From JBBDWK01 sp040902885 (GTDB taxonomy: Bacteria; Acidobacteriota; Terriglobia; Bryobacterales; Bryobacteraceae): a DNA stretch of 64,000 bases. The notes below the pieces were generated by a model, which searched no databases, was not told where the DNA came from, and saw only the letters and a list, made by a program, of their open reading frames with translations. Below, piece after piece: positions 44,451 through 54,560 of this stretch. Positions within the stretch are counted from its first letter, which is position 1; every line of letters starts with the position of its first letter. A program made the position numbers and the translations under genes. The DNA is taken from positions 1-64,000 of the forward strand of contig JBBDWK010000075.1 in NCBI GenBank assembly GCA_040902885.1, read 5' to 3'.

Positions 44451-46211
44451 ATGGACTTCGTTGCCCAGTTAAAATCCTCAGTCGATATCGTTCAGGTGAT
44501 CGGGGAGTACGTTCGCCTCAAGCGCAGCGGGACGGGCGGCCGCTACATCGGGCTGTGTCCCTTTCATAACGAGAAATCGCCTTCCTTCTCCGTCAACGGC
44601 TCCCTCCAGTTCTTCAAGTGTTTCGGCTGCGGGATGGGGGGCGACGTTCTGAAGTTCGTGATGGAGATGGATCGCTTGAGCTTCTACGAGGCGCTCAAGC
44701 TGCTGGCCGACCGGCACGGTATCCCCATGCCGAAACGCGCCGAGTACTCCGACGAAGAGACGCGGCTTCGCGCGGCCATCTACCAGATGCACGAAATTGC
44801 CGTAGAGATCTTCCGCTCCACGCTGGAGGGGCCGGCCGGCGGCGAGGTCAGGGGCTATCTTGCCAAACGCGGCGTTTCTCCGGAGGTCGCACGGGAGTTC
44901 GGGCTGGGCTATGCGGATCGAGGCGGCGGACTGGCCCGCGCGTTTGAGCAAAGGGGCTTCACCGCCGAGCAGATGGAGGCTTCGGGCCTGGTGGGCCGGC
45001 GCGAATCCGGCGGCTTCTACGACCGCTTCCGCGGGCGCCTAATGTTTCCCATCCACAGCGAGGCGGGGAAGACGATCGGCTTCGGTGGACGCGCCATCGA
45101 CCCCGGCGATGAGCCCAAGTATCTGAACTCGCCCGAAACGCCCATCTATAAAAAGAGCGCCGTGCTCTACAACCTGCATCGGGCTAAAGAAGGCATCCGC
45201 AAAGCCGACCGATCCGTGCTGGTGGAAGGCTACATGGACGTGATTGGCGTGGCTGCGTCCGGCGTGCGCGAGGTGGTGGCCAGTTGCGGGACCGCGCTCA
45301 CCGGCGAGCAGGTGCGCTCTCTCAAGCGCCACTCCGGGCGCATCGTAGTGAACTTCGACCCCGACGCGGCCGGAGGAAACGCCGCCGAGCGTTCCATCGG
45401 CATACTGCTGGAAGAGGGCATTCACGTGCGTATTCTGCAGCTCGACGGCGGACTCGACCCGGACGAATACTGCCGGGAGCATGGGGCCGAGGTTTATCGC
45501 GCCCGATTGGACCAGGCTGGAAATTATTTCCACTGGCTGGCCGATCGCGCCCGCTCGAAGTTCGACATGCGGGATGCCGAGGGCCGCGTGGCCGCGTTCC
45601 GCTTCCTGCTTCCGGCCGTTCAGAAACTCACGGACAAGCTGGAGCGCCTTGCGGTGGTCAACGACGTGGCCGGCTACCTGGGCCTGGAAGCGGGACTGGT
45701 GCTTGAAAATTTCCGTAAGGCGGCCGGCCAACGCGACGAAAAAACCTTGAGGGCGATCGTGGAGCCGCTGCGTCCGGTGGAAAAGATTCTGCTCAACCTG
45801 CTGCTGGTTCACCCCGAATACCGGGAAGGGATACTGCCGCCGCTGAGATCCTTGGGCGAAACTTTGGAGTTTGCCACACGAAACATATTCGAGACTATTT
45901 TCACTCTATATGAAGCGAACGCGCCGTTCGGGCTGGCGGAGCTGGATGCGCGGCTCAGCGAAAAGGACCGGAACCTATTGCATTCCGCAGTTCTTGCCGA
46001 TGAAAGCAGTGGGGAGAGCGTTTCCATGGAGCAAGGATTGGCATGTCTGGCACAGCTCGAAAGCGCGCGGATGGAGAAGCGCCGCACGGCGTTGAAGGCG
46101 AAGGTGCGGGAAGCGGAACGAGCGGGTAATATGGACGAAGCGATGCGCCTGACGGAAGAGTTATGCAGGTTGCAGTCGAACGAGGGGACCGCGGGCGAAG
46201 CCCGGGTTTAG
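44451..46211 (+). CDS. dnaG: DNA primase
   Basis: The 586-residue enzyme makes RNA primers for replication. It has the N-terminal CHC2 zinc finger (GLCPFHNEKSPSFSV, then KCFGCGMGGD), the catalytic core with YLNSPETPIYKKSAVLYNL, the Toprim motifs VLVEGYMDVIGV and NFDPDAAGGNAAERS, and a C-terminal helicase-binding domain of about 150 residues. I start it at the ATG before DFVAQLKSSVDIVQVIG; a longer frame from 44361 has poor composition. It is followed 53 bases on by rpoD, the classic dnaG-rpoD arrangement; rpsU is not part of it here. Confidence 0.96.
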   Translation: MDFVAQLKSSVDIVQVIGEYVRLKRSGTGGRYIGLCPFHNEKSPSFSVNGSLQFFKCFGCGMGGDVLKFVMEMDRLSFYEALKLLADRHGIPMPKRAEYSDEETRLRAAIYQMHEIAVEIFRSTLEGPAGGEVRGYLAKRGVSPEVAREFGLGYADRGGGLARAFEQRGFTAEQMEASGLVGRRESGGFYDRFRGRLMFPIHSEAGKTIGFGGRAIDPGDEPKYLNSPETPIYKKSAVLYNLHRAKEGIRKADRSVLVEGYMDVIGVAASGVREVVASCGTALTGEQVRSLKRHSGRIVVNFDPDAAGGNAAERSIGILLEEGIHVRILQLDGGLDPDEYCREHGAEVYRARLDQAGNYFHWLADRARSKFDMRDAEGRVAAFRFLLPAVQKLTDKLERLAVVNDVAGYLGLEAGLVLENFRKAAGQRDEKTLRAIVEPLRPVEKILLNLLLVHPEYREGILPPLRSLGETLEFATRNIFETIFTLYEANAPFGLAELDARLSEKDRNLLHSAVLADESSGESVSMEQGLACLAQLESARMEKRRTALKAKVREAERAGNMDEAMRLTEELCRLQSNEGTAGEARV

Positions 46212-46264
46212 TAAAATAGCTGCGATAGCTCTTCAGCGCGCTTCGAGGCGGGGGTAGGGGTCCG

Positions 46265-47953
<1,689 letters not shown>

Positions 47954-47960
47954 CAACAGA

Positions 47961-48557
47961 ATGGTTCTATCCGATATCGATATCAAGAGATACATCAAAG
48001 AAGGAAAGATTCGGATTTCTCCCGAGTTGCCGCCGGAACAGTTCGGCAGTTGTTCGGTGGATTTCCGCCTGGGGAGCGAATTCAGCGTATTCGAGTACAG
48101 CCGGTACCCGTATATCGACCTTCGCGAGAAACCCAACCTGCAGGACATCATGCGCACCGTAACGGTGGCCCCTGGCGAGCCGTTTGTGTTGCAGCCGCGC
48201 GCGTTCGTCCTGGCCATAACGGAAGAAGCGCTGGATCTCGACCGCGACGTGCTGGGCCGCCTGGAAGGGCGCTCCAGCCTGGGGCGCATCGGCATCATCG
48301 TACACGGCACGGCTGGGTTGTTCGATCCGGGCTGGACGGGCAAGGCCACGCTCGAGCTGAGCAACCTGAGCCCAATGCCCGTTGCCTTGTACCCGGGCAT
48401 GCGCATCTGCTCGTTCACCTTCGAGCAGCTCTCTTCGCCCGTGGGCGTGTCTTACCGGGAGAAGATTGGAAACAAGTATGCCGGCCAGGTTTCGCCGCTT
48501 GCGAGCCGGTTGGGCGCGGAGGTCAGCCGCAAGGCGACGGCCGCGGACGGCGATTAG
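47961..48557 (+). CDS. dcd: dCTP deaminase
   Basis: The 198-residue protein has the dUTPase-like trimer fold of Dcd: MVLSDIDIKRYIKEGKIRIS, a central LGRLEGRSSLGRIGIIVHGT, then TAGLFDPGWTGKATLELSNL with the catalytic Glu, and a C-terminal YREKIGNKYAGQVSPL. It converts dCTP to dUTP. A dut gene 0.5 kb away can take dUTP to dUMP, the substrate of the ThyX-like gene beyond it. A bifunctional deaminase/dUTPase activity cannot be excluded from sequence. It starts 7 bases after rpoD, so it is probably cotranscribed. Confidence 0.94.
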   Translation: MVLSDIDIKRYIKEGKIRISPELPPEQFGSCSVDFRLGSEFSVFEYSRYPYIDLREKPNLQDIMRTVTVAPGEPFVLQPRAFVLAITEEALDLDRDVLGRLEGRSSLGRIGIIVHGTAGLFDPGWTGKATLELSNLSPMPVALYPGMRICSFTFEQLSSPVGVSYREKIGNKYAGQVSPLASRLGAEVSRKATAADGD

Positions 48558-48929
48558 TTACAGTTGAGCGGTTAGCTGGACATTGTGTGCTACCGGCATA
48601 ACCCACTTCTGTCTCCCATGGCCCGGCAGAGGCTTCTCCGTAACCTCAACAACGCCGAAGCGCTCCAGGACCTGAACGTCACGGCTGACGGCGCTGCGGT
48701 CACGCTTTAGCTTCCTGGCCAAGTCGCTGATCGAAGCCGGCGCCTCTTGCAGTTGCTTGAGCAGGAGCACGCGCTTCTGAGTCAGGAGATGAAGGAGAGA
48801 TTCGATATCATCGAAGGCGATAACTTTGCTGGGCGGAATCGGCCCTCCGCGATCCGCCAGTTCCGCGAGTTTGCGCCCGCGTTCGAAGAACGCATCCGCT
48901 CGTTCGACCCGGATGTCAATCTTTCGCAT
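48558..48929 (-). CDS. Winged-helix transcriptional regulator (HVO_A0114/ArsR-like)
   Basis: The 123-residue protein, started at the ATG before RKIDIRVERADAFFERG, has a C-terminal winged helix: SLLHLLTQKRVLLLKQLQEA, then PASISDLARKLKRDRSAVSR and DVQVLERFGVVEVTEK. This resembles the HVO_A0114-type family, often the antitoxin partner of TumE-like proteins; no such partner is recognisable upstream, where a hairpin repeat sits instead. It might regulate neighbouring genes or be an orphan antitoxin. It converges directly on dcd with no gap. Confidence 0.78.
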   Translation of the reverse strand: MRKIDIRVERADAFFERGRKLAELADRGGPIPPSKVIAFDDIESLLHLLTQKRVLLLKQLQEAPASISDLARKLKRDRSAVSRDVQVLERFGVVEVTEKPLPGHGRQKWVMPVAHNVQLTAQL

Positions 48930-48995
48930 GTTTCGCCTCGCCCGCCCGCCAGACATGATCTACGATATCACTCCTGCATCTGCCTTGAGGGCAGA

Positions 48996-49065
48996 CCGCT
49001 TGCTTACGCGCGCGGTTCAGTGCTGGAGAGGAGTGCAGCACCGAACCGCGCGCGTGAGCAAGCGG
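48996..49065. repeat. Large imperfect palindrome next to the dut stop
   Basis: The left arm is 48996-49024 (core CTTACGCGCGCGGTTCAG) and the right arm is 49037-49065 (core CCGAACCGCGCGCGTGAG). They are reverse complements over 29 bases except for two positions, around a 12-base loop. It ends three bases before the dut stop codon. It is unrelated in sequence to the GAGGCGCAGAGA elements but placed the same way. Confidence 0.78.
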
Positions 49066-49068
49066 CAG

Positions 49069-49500
49069 CTATCTTCCCGAAGAGCCGAAGCCGCCCGCGC
49101 CGCGCCGCGAGCCGCCCAGTTCGCCCTCTTCCCACTCGATCGCTTCGTAGCGCGCGATCACCATCTGCGCGATGCGGTCGCCGGGTTGGATCTCGTACGG
49201 CGCGCTGCCCAGGTTGATGAGAATCACGCGGATCTCGCCGCGATATCCCGGATCGATGGTGGCGGGGCTGTTGGCCAGCGTGATGGCGTGCTTCAGCGCC
49301 AGACCGCTGCGCGGCCGCAATTGCGCTTCGTAACCCGGCGGCAGCTCGATGCTGAGACCCGTGGAAACCAGCCGCGGCACTCCCGGCGCCAGTGTCGCGA
49401 CTTCAATGGAGCGCAGGTCCATGCCGGCGTCCTCCGCCGGACCGTGCGCGTATTCGGGGAGCGCCGCCAACTCCGATAATCTCTGAATCCGGATTTTCAT
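49069..49500 (-). CDS. dut: Deoxyuridine 5'-triphosphate nucleotidohydrolase (dUTPase)
   Basis: The 143-residue enzyme shows the five trimeric-dUTPase motifs in order: EDAGMDLRS, PRSGLALKH, ATIDPGYRGEIRV, GDRIAQMVIA and the flexible tail RRGAGGFGSSGR. It hydrolyses dUTP to dUMP, keeping uracil out of DNA and feeding dTMP synthesis. On its strand a TATGAT lies 10 bases before the ATG, so its mRNA may be almost leaderless. It is divergent from the ThyX-like gene, with only 24 bases between the two starts. Confidence 0.95.
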   Translation of the reverse strand: MKIRIQRLSELAALPEYAHGPAEDAGMDLRSIEVATLAPGVPRLVSTGLSIELPPGYEAQLRPRSGLALKHAITLANSPATIDPGYRGEIRVILINLGSAPYEIQPGDRIAQMVIARYEAIEWEEGELGGSRRGAGGFGSSGR

Positions 49501-49524
49501 GCGAATCCGTTATCATAAACGGTC

Positions 49525-50955
49525 ATGCCCGAAACGCCCAAACGGGTGATCTCCGTCTCGCCGATGCCGCCCGAAAAGTCGGCCTATGCGCTGGCGCGCT
49601 ACAGCCGTTCGCCCGACTCCATCCGGCAGTCGATCGAGTGGGTGCGCACGCACAATTCGCAGAACTTTCTTGAAAATTTCTACTTCCAGTACGGCCATGC
49701 CTCCATAGCCGATCTGGGCCACGTGGTGATGTGCTTTGAGGGCATTTCGGAGCTCGCCGCCACGGAGGTGGAAGACGAGCAGCTCTGGGACGGGCAGGCA
49801 AAATCGTCGCGGTACCAGGATTTTTCGCGCTCGGGATTTGTTACGCCGCCGGAATTCTCCGGCGAGGATGCGGCACGCTACCGGCAGGCTGGCGACGCCT
49901 TGCTCGAAGCGTACCAGAAGGTGAAGGAGGCCGCGTTCGAATGTTTGAGCGCGCGCCTGCCCAAGCCCGAAGAGATGAAGCCGGATGCCTACCGGCGCAA
50001 CCTCACGGCGCGGGCCTTCGACGTTGCGCGGTACCTGCTGTTCTACGGCATACCCACGAACGTGGGACAAGTGACAAGCATCCGCACGCTCGAGCGGCAG
50101 ATTCGCCGGCTGCGCGCGTCCGAGTACGCGGAGCTGCGCGATCTGGGCGACGAGATCGCGCAGGCGTGCGCCGCCGAGCCGGGATGCGTGTGGGATGCGG
50201 GGACGGGGAGCGAGCCGCTGGCGCCGACGCTGGCGCGCCACGCCGAGCCCGACCGGTATTCGGCCATGCTGCGCGAAGATCTCACGCAATGGGCGCGGCA
50301 GAATCTGCCGCCGGCGCCGGAGGCGGCATTGGAGCGCGTCGATCTCGTGAAGCCGCGCGATGCAGTGTGCGATATTGTAGCCACGCTGCTGTATCAGGTG
50401 ACCAACTGGCCTTATCGGCAATTGCACGAGCTGGCCGAGTCATGGAGCGCGGCGCGGCGGGCGGAAGTGCTGGATGTGGCGTTGCGGTCCCGCGGGCGCG
50501 AAGAGCTGCCTCGGGCGTTTCGCGGCGGCCCCTATGTGTACGACATGGCGATCGACGTCGGCGCATACCGGGATCTGCACCGGCACAGGCGCTGCGACCA
50601 GTTCCGGCAGGCCTACTCGGGGAAGCTGGGGTATGAGACGCCGGCGCCGATCCGGGAGGCGGGCGTGGAGACGCTATACCGGGAGGCGATGGATAGGGCC
50701 TTCTCAACGATGCACGAGTTGCCGGAGCCTGGCGCTCATTATCTGCTTCCCTTCGGCGCGCGGTCCCGGTTCCTGTTCAAGATGGATTTCGCCGAGGCCG
50801 AGTATATCTCCCGGCTGCGCAGCGGGGTGAAGGGGCACTTCAGCTATCGCGAAGTGGCGTGGGAGATGAAGGTCAAAATGGAGCAGGTGGAGCCGGAACT
50901 GGGCCGTCTGATGCAGGCCACGCCGCCGTGGGTGGAAGATCCGTTGAAGCGGTGA
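49525..50955 (+). CDS. thyX: Tandem ThyX-like flavin-dependent thymidylate synthase
   Basis: At 476 residues this is about twice the length of a normal ThyX subunit, and both halves look ThyX-like. The first has FYFQYGHASIADLGHVVMCF, then ELAATEVEDEQLWDGQAKSS and SRYQDF: it keeps the SSRY element but lacks the RHR arginines just before it. The second has YRDLHRHRRCDQFRQAYSGK at about residue 350, which keeps RHR but has Ala where canonical ThyX has the Ser of RHRx7S. The two halves may complete one active site together. No thyA is in the window. Neighbouring dcd and dut could supply dUMP. A regulatory or inactive role is possible. Confidence 0.78.
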   Translation: MPETPKRVISVSPMPPEKSAYALARYSRSPDSIRQSIEWVRTHNSQNFLENFYFQYGHASIADLGHVVMCFEGISELAATEVEDEQLWDGQAKSSRYQDFSRSGFVTPPEFSGEDAARYRQAGDALLEAYQKVKEAAFECLSARLPKPEEMKPDAYRRNLTARAFDVARYLLFYGIPTNVGQVTSIRTLERQIRRLRASEYAELRDLGDEIAQACAAEPGCVWDAGTGSEPLAPTLARHAEPDRYSAMLREDLTQWARQNLPPAPEAALERVDLVKPRDAVCDIVATLLYQVTNWPYRQLHELAESWSAARRAEVLDVALRSRGREELPRAFRGGPYVYDMAIDVGAYRDLHRHRRCDQFRQAYSGKLGYETPAPIREAGVETLYREAMDRAFSTMHELPEPGAHYLLPFGARSRFLFKMDFAEAEYISRLRSGVKGHFSYREVAWEMKVKMEQVEPELGRLMQATPPWVEDPLKR

Positions 50956-50965
50956 GCAAAGTATC

Positions 50966-51038
50966 ACCACAGAGCCGCAGAGAAAAAACTTTAAAAAGTT
51001 TCTTCGCGCCTCTGCGCCTCGGCGCTGAAAAGGCTTTC
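50966..51038. repeat. Palindromic GAGGCGCAGAGA repeat, copy 2
   Basis: GAGCCGCAGAGAAAA-type sequence on the left pairs imperfectly with CTCTGCGCCTCGGCGCTGAA on the right across an AAACTTTAAAAAGTTT centre. It is the most diverged copy. Its right edge touches the nuoF stop codon (51037-51039), and its left edge lies 10 bases after the ThyX-like stop, so it fills the gap between two convergent genes. Confidence 0.72.
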
Positions 51039-52344
51039 AGTGCGAGGAGATCGCGACCAGTTCGCGCGCCTTGTGCGTTTCGAGGTACTCGGCCAGCTCG
51101 TCGTGGAACTTTTCGACGATGGAAATTGTCGGCAGGGCCGCCGCGTCGCCCAGCGGGCAGAAGGTCCGCCCTAACATGTTCCGAGCCAGGTCGCCGATGA
51201 GCGCGATGTCGCCGCTCTGTCCCATGCCGTCGTGGAAGCGTTGCAGGATCTTGCGCAGCCACGTGGTGCCCTCGCGGCAGGGGATGCACCAGCCGCAGCT
51301 CTCGTGCGCGTAGAAGCGCATGATGCGAAGCGCCACCTTCACCATGCAGGTGTCTTCGTCCATCACCACGACGCCGCCCGACCCGAGCATTGTCCTGGCT
51401 TTGGCCATCGCATCGTAGTCCATGGTGAGCTCCATGGCCTCGTCGCCGCGCAGCACCGGACAGGAAGAGCCTCCGGGGATGAAGGCTTTCATCTTCTTCC
51501 CGTTGCGCATGCCGCCGCCCACTTCCTCGATCATCTTTTTCACGGGGAAGCCCAGCGGCAGCTCGTAGACGCCCGGCTTGTTCACGTGCCCGGTCAGGCA
51601 GGTCAATTTCGTACCGCCGGCTTTGGGGACGCCCAGGGCCGCAAAAGCGGCGCCGCCATCGCGAATGATAGGAGGCACGGCGCAGTATGTTTCGACGTTG
51701 TTCAATACCGTGGGGCACTGGAATGCTCCCACCACAGCGGGAAACGGCGGGCGAATGCGGGGAATGCCGCGCTTGCCCTCCAGCGACTCGAGCAGCGCCG
51801 ATTCTTCGCCGCACTCGTAAGCGCCCGCGCCGGTATGCGTGTAAGCGTCGAAACTGAAACCGGCGCCTAGCAGGTTCTTGCCGAGATATCCGCGCTCGTA
51901 TGCTTCGGCGAGCGCCTTGTCCAGGATGTCGATCAAATAGCGATACTCGCCCCGGATGTAGATGTATCCCGCGCGGGCATCCACCGCGAGACCGGCGATG
52001 AGCATGCCTTCGATCAACTGGTGCGGATCGAATTCCATCAGCAGCCGGTCCTTGCAAGTGCCCGGCTCGCTCTCGTCGGCATTGACCACGATGTACTTTG
52101 GCTTCGGCGAAGTGCGCGGCACGAAGCTCCACTTCATGCCGGTGGGGAAGCCCGCCCCGCCGCGTCCCCGGAGATTGGAGATCTTGAGCTCCTCGACGAT
52201 CTGCTCCGGCGTCATCTCCAGAGCTTTCCGGAATGCCTTGTAGCCGTCCGTCGAGAGGTAAGTGTCGATGGACGCCGAGTTTGGCAATCCAAAGCGCCGC
52301 GTCAGAACCTTGATCTCATGCAAACTCGGCTCGTTATAGAGCAT
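51037..52344 (-). CDS. nuoF: NADH-quinone oxidoreductase subunit F
   Basis: The 435-residue subunit holds the NADH site, FMN and cluster N3 of complex I. It shows NLRGRGGAGFPTGMKWSFVP (NADH/FMN loop), VVNADESEPGTCKDR, GAGAYECGEESALLESLEGK and HESCGWCIPCREGT, plus the fourth Cys in GRTFCPLGD. The ATG at 52344 overlaps the nuoE stop by 11 bases. It is the last gene of this operon; nuoG does not follow. A palindromic repeat abuts its stop. Confidence 0.95.
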   Translation of the reverse strand: MLYNEPSLHEIKVLTRRFGLPNSASIDTYLSTDGYKAFRKALEMTPEQIVEELKISNLRGRGGAGFPTGMKWSFVPRTSPKPKYIVVNADESEPGTCKDRLLMEFDPHQLIEGMLIAGLAVDARAGYIYIRGEYRYLIDILDKALAEAYERGYLGKNLLGAGFSFDAYTHTGAGAYECGEESALLESLEGKRGIPRIRPPFPAVVGAFQCPTVLNNVETYCAVPPIIRDGGAAFAALGVPKAGGTKLTCLTGHVNKPGVYELPLGFPVKKMIEEVGGGMRNGKKMKAFIPGGSSCPVLRGDEAMELTMDYDAMAKARTMLGSGGVVVMDEDTCMVKVALRIMRFYAHESCGWCIPCREGTTWLRKILQRFHDGMGQSGDIALIGDLARNMLGRTFCPLGDAAALPTISIVEKFHDELAEYLETHKARELVAISSH

Positions 52345-52813
52345 GCAGATCCTCCAGCAACCGGTCCAGTTTTTCCGGAGTGACGTGGTGATGGTAGTCG
52401 TAATTGATCTGGATGGCCGGCGCCCACGAGCAGGCCCCGATGCACTCCACCTCCTCGAGCGAGAACAGGCCGTCCGGCGCCACCTCGCGATGGCCCACGC
52501 CGACCTTGCGGCAGGCATGCTCCCACAACTCCGCCCCGCCCAGAAGCAGGCAACTGATATTGGTGCAAACCTGCACGTGATACCTGCCAAGCGGCTTTTT
52601 GTGCAGCATAGAGTAGTAGGTCAGCACCTCCTCTACCTGCAGCGGCGTGACGCCGACGCGGCGCGCCACTTCCTCCACCAGCTCCTGAGTCACGCTGCCG
52701 ATCTCGTCCTGCGCGTACAGCAGCATCGGAATCATGGCGGATCGCTGCCGTCCCGGAGGATAGATGGTCAGCAGCTTTTCAAATCTGGCTTCAAGCTCGG
52801 GAGAAAACGTCAT
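52334..52813 (-). CDS. nuoE: NADH-quinone oxidoreductase subunit E
   Basis: The 159-residue thioredoxin-fold subunit carries the [2Fe-2S] cluster N1a: the four Cys are in VCTNISC and ECIGACSWAP. The N-terminal helices include AMIPMLLYAQDEIGSVTQEL, and the GVTPLQVEEVLTYYSM stretch is typical of the family. It forms the soluble NADH dehydrogenase module with NuoF. It starts 15 bases after the nuoD stop. Confidence 0.95.
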   Translation of the reverse strand: MTFSPELEARFEKLLTIYPPGRQRSAMIPMLLYAQDEIGSVTQELVEEVARRVGVTPLQVEEVLTYYSMLHKKPLGRYHVQVCTNISCLLLGGAELWEHACRKVGVGHREVAPDGLFSLEEVECIGACSWAPAIQINYDYHHHVTPEKLDRLLEDLHAL

Positions 52814-52828
52814 GTCAAATCGAAGGCG

Positions 52829-54076
52829 TCACCGGTCCGTGTCGCCCAAAACGAAATCCATGCTGCCCATGGAGGCGATTACGTCCGCGATCGGCGTGTT
52901 GCGGACCATGGTGGGCACCGCCTGCAGGTTGCCGAAGCTGGGCCCGTGAATGTGCACGCGGTAAGCCTTGGAAGTGCCGTCGCTGACGACGTAGTAGCCC
53001 AGTTCGCCGCGCGGCGATTCGATCACCTGGTAGACCTCGCCCTCGGGCACGCTGAATCCCTCCGTCACAATTTTGAAATGATAGATGAGAGCCTCCATCT
53101 GGGTCTTCATCTTTTCGCGCTCCGGCAGCACCACGTGAGGCGCTGCCGCCTGAAATGGGCCGGAGGGCATTCCCTCGAGGGCTTGGCGGACAATGCGAAC
53201 GCTCTGCCGCATCTCTTCGATGCGCACCTGGTAGCGCGCGTAGACATCGTTCTCAGTCCGCGTCGGAACCTCGAAATCGAACTGTTCGTAGCTTGAATAG
53301 GGATGGGTCTTGCGCGTGTCCCATGACAGTCCCGCGGCGCGCAGCATGGGACCGGTAACGCCCAGATCGAGCATGTCTTCGAGAGAGATCCGGCCCACGC
53401 CCTTCGTGCGGCCCATCCAGATGCGGTTGTTGGTGAGCAGGTCTTCGTACTCGTCGATCCGGCTTGGAAAGATGTCCATCAGCGTCCGGACCCTGTGCTG
53501 CCAGCCGCGCGGCGCCGCAAGCGCCAGCCCGCCGATGCGGAAGTAGCTGGTCATCATGCGCTGGCCGGAGAACATCTCGAAGATGCGAAGGATCTCTTCG
53601 CGCTCCCGGAAGCAGTACAGGAAGACGCTCATCGCGCCGATATCGATGGCGTGCGTGCCCAGCCACACCAGATGGCTGTTGAGCCGCGTGAGCTCGGTGA
53701 GCATGACGCGCATCCATTGCGCGTGCGCCGGAATCTCCAGGCCAAGCAGCTTCTCAACCGCCAGGCAGTAGCAGAGATTATTGGAGAGCGGCGCGAGATA
53801 GTCCACCCGGTCGGTAAGAGTAACCGCCTGCTGCCAGGTGAGAGCCTCGCACTGCTTCTCGATGCCCGTGTGCAGGTAGCCGATATCCGGCCGGCAGGAG
53901 ACGATGATCTCGCCGTCCAGTTCCAGTTGCAGGCGCAGCACGCCGTGCGTGGACGGATGCTGCGGACCCATGTTCAGCATCATGCGCCGGGGCGCGGCAG
54001 CCCCGGTCTCGACGCCACTTTCCTCGATGACTTCGACGCCGGGGGCCGTCAGCGTAGTGGAATCCCGATCGCTCAT
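52829..54076 (-). CDS. nuoD: NADH-quinone oxidoreductase subunit D
   Basis: The 415-residue 49-kDa-type subunit lines the quinone pocket with NuoB. Features are LNMGPQHPSTHGVLRLQLEL, IGYLHTGIEKQCEALTWQQA, LNSHLVWLGTHAIDIGAM and the C-terminal GSMDFVLGDTDR. The ATG at 54076 overlaps the nuoC stop as ATGA, indicating translational coupling. C and D are separate here rather than fused. NuoB, its direct partner, is missing from this operon. Confidence 0.95.
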   Translation of the reverse strand: MSDRDSTTLTAPGVEVIEESGVETGAAAPRRMMLNMGPQHPSTHGVLRLQLELDGEIIVSCRPDIGYLHTGIEKQCEALTWQQAVTLTDRVDYLAPLSNNLCYCLAVEKLLGLEIPAHAQWMRVMLTELTRLNSHLVWLGTHAIDIGAMSVFLYCFREREEILRIFEMFSGQRMMTSYFRIGGLALAAPRGWQHRVRTLMDIFPSRIDEYEDLLTNNRIWMGRTKGVGRISLEDMLDLGVTGPMLRAAGLSWDTRKTHPYSSYEQFDFEVPTRTENDVYARYQVRIEEMRQSVRIVRQALEGMPSGPFQAAAPHVVLPEREKMKTQMEALIYHFKIVTEGFSVPEGEVYQVIESPRGELGYYVVSDGTSKAYRVHIHGPSFGNLQAVPTMVRNTPIADVIASMGSMDFVLGDTDR

Positions 54077-54552
54077 TTGTAACCCATCACCGGATAATCC
54101 TTGCGCAGCGGATGACCCTCCCATTCCTCGGGAAGCATGATCCGGCGCAGGTCCGGGTGATTCAGGAAGCGGATGCCGAACAGATCGAACACCTCGCGCT
54201 CATACCAGTCGGCCGACCGCCACACGCCCGTGACGGACTCAATCGGCGCGCCGGTTTGCAGGCGGCACTTCAGCCGCAGGCGCTCGCTTCGTTCCAGGCA
54301 GTGCAGATGGTAAACCACCTCGAAGCGAGGCTCGGCCGGATAGCGGTCCACGGCGGTAACGCCGCTCAGCCGTACGAACGCCTGCCCGGCTTTCAGGTAG
54401 CCGCAAATCGAAACGATCCGGTCCGGAGCAATCTCCAGCGTCAGTTCGCCGCGGTCGTATTTTCCTGTCGCGATGGCCGCGGAATCGAACGATTCCAGGG
54501 CGGCAACCACCGGGAACTCTTTCCATAACTCTTTCCATTGCTCTGGCAACAT
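54073..54552 (-). CDS. nuoC: NADH-quinone oxidoreductase subunit C
   Basis: The 159-residue 30-kDa-type subunit has the family signature WYEREVFDLFGIRFLNHPDL then RRIMLPEEWEGHPLRKDYPV at its end, after a variable front (FRLPE-type strands such as YPAEPRFEVVYHLHCL). It bridges the hydrogenase-like module and the NuoEFG arm. It lies 8 bases after nuoA, where nuoB would usually be. Confidence 0.94.
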   Translation of the reverse strand: MLPEQWKELWKEFPVVAALESFDSAAIATGKYDRGELTLEIAPDRIVSICGYLKAGQAFVRLSGVTAVDRYPAEPRFEVVYHLHCLERSERLRLKCRLQTGAPIESVTGVWRSADWYEREVFDLFGIRFLNHPDLRRIMLPEEWEGHPLRKDYPVMGYK

Positions 54553-54560
54553 GAGAGCGT

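Noticed and set aside
54553..54560. Possible nuoB hidden between nuoA and nuoC
   Set aside because: Only 8 bases separate the two genes, and the flanking frames match NuoA and NuoC fully.
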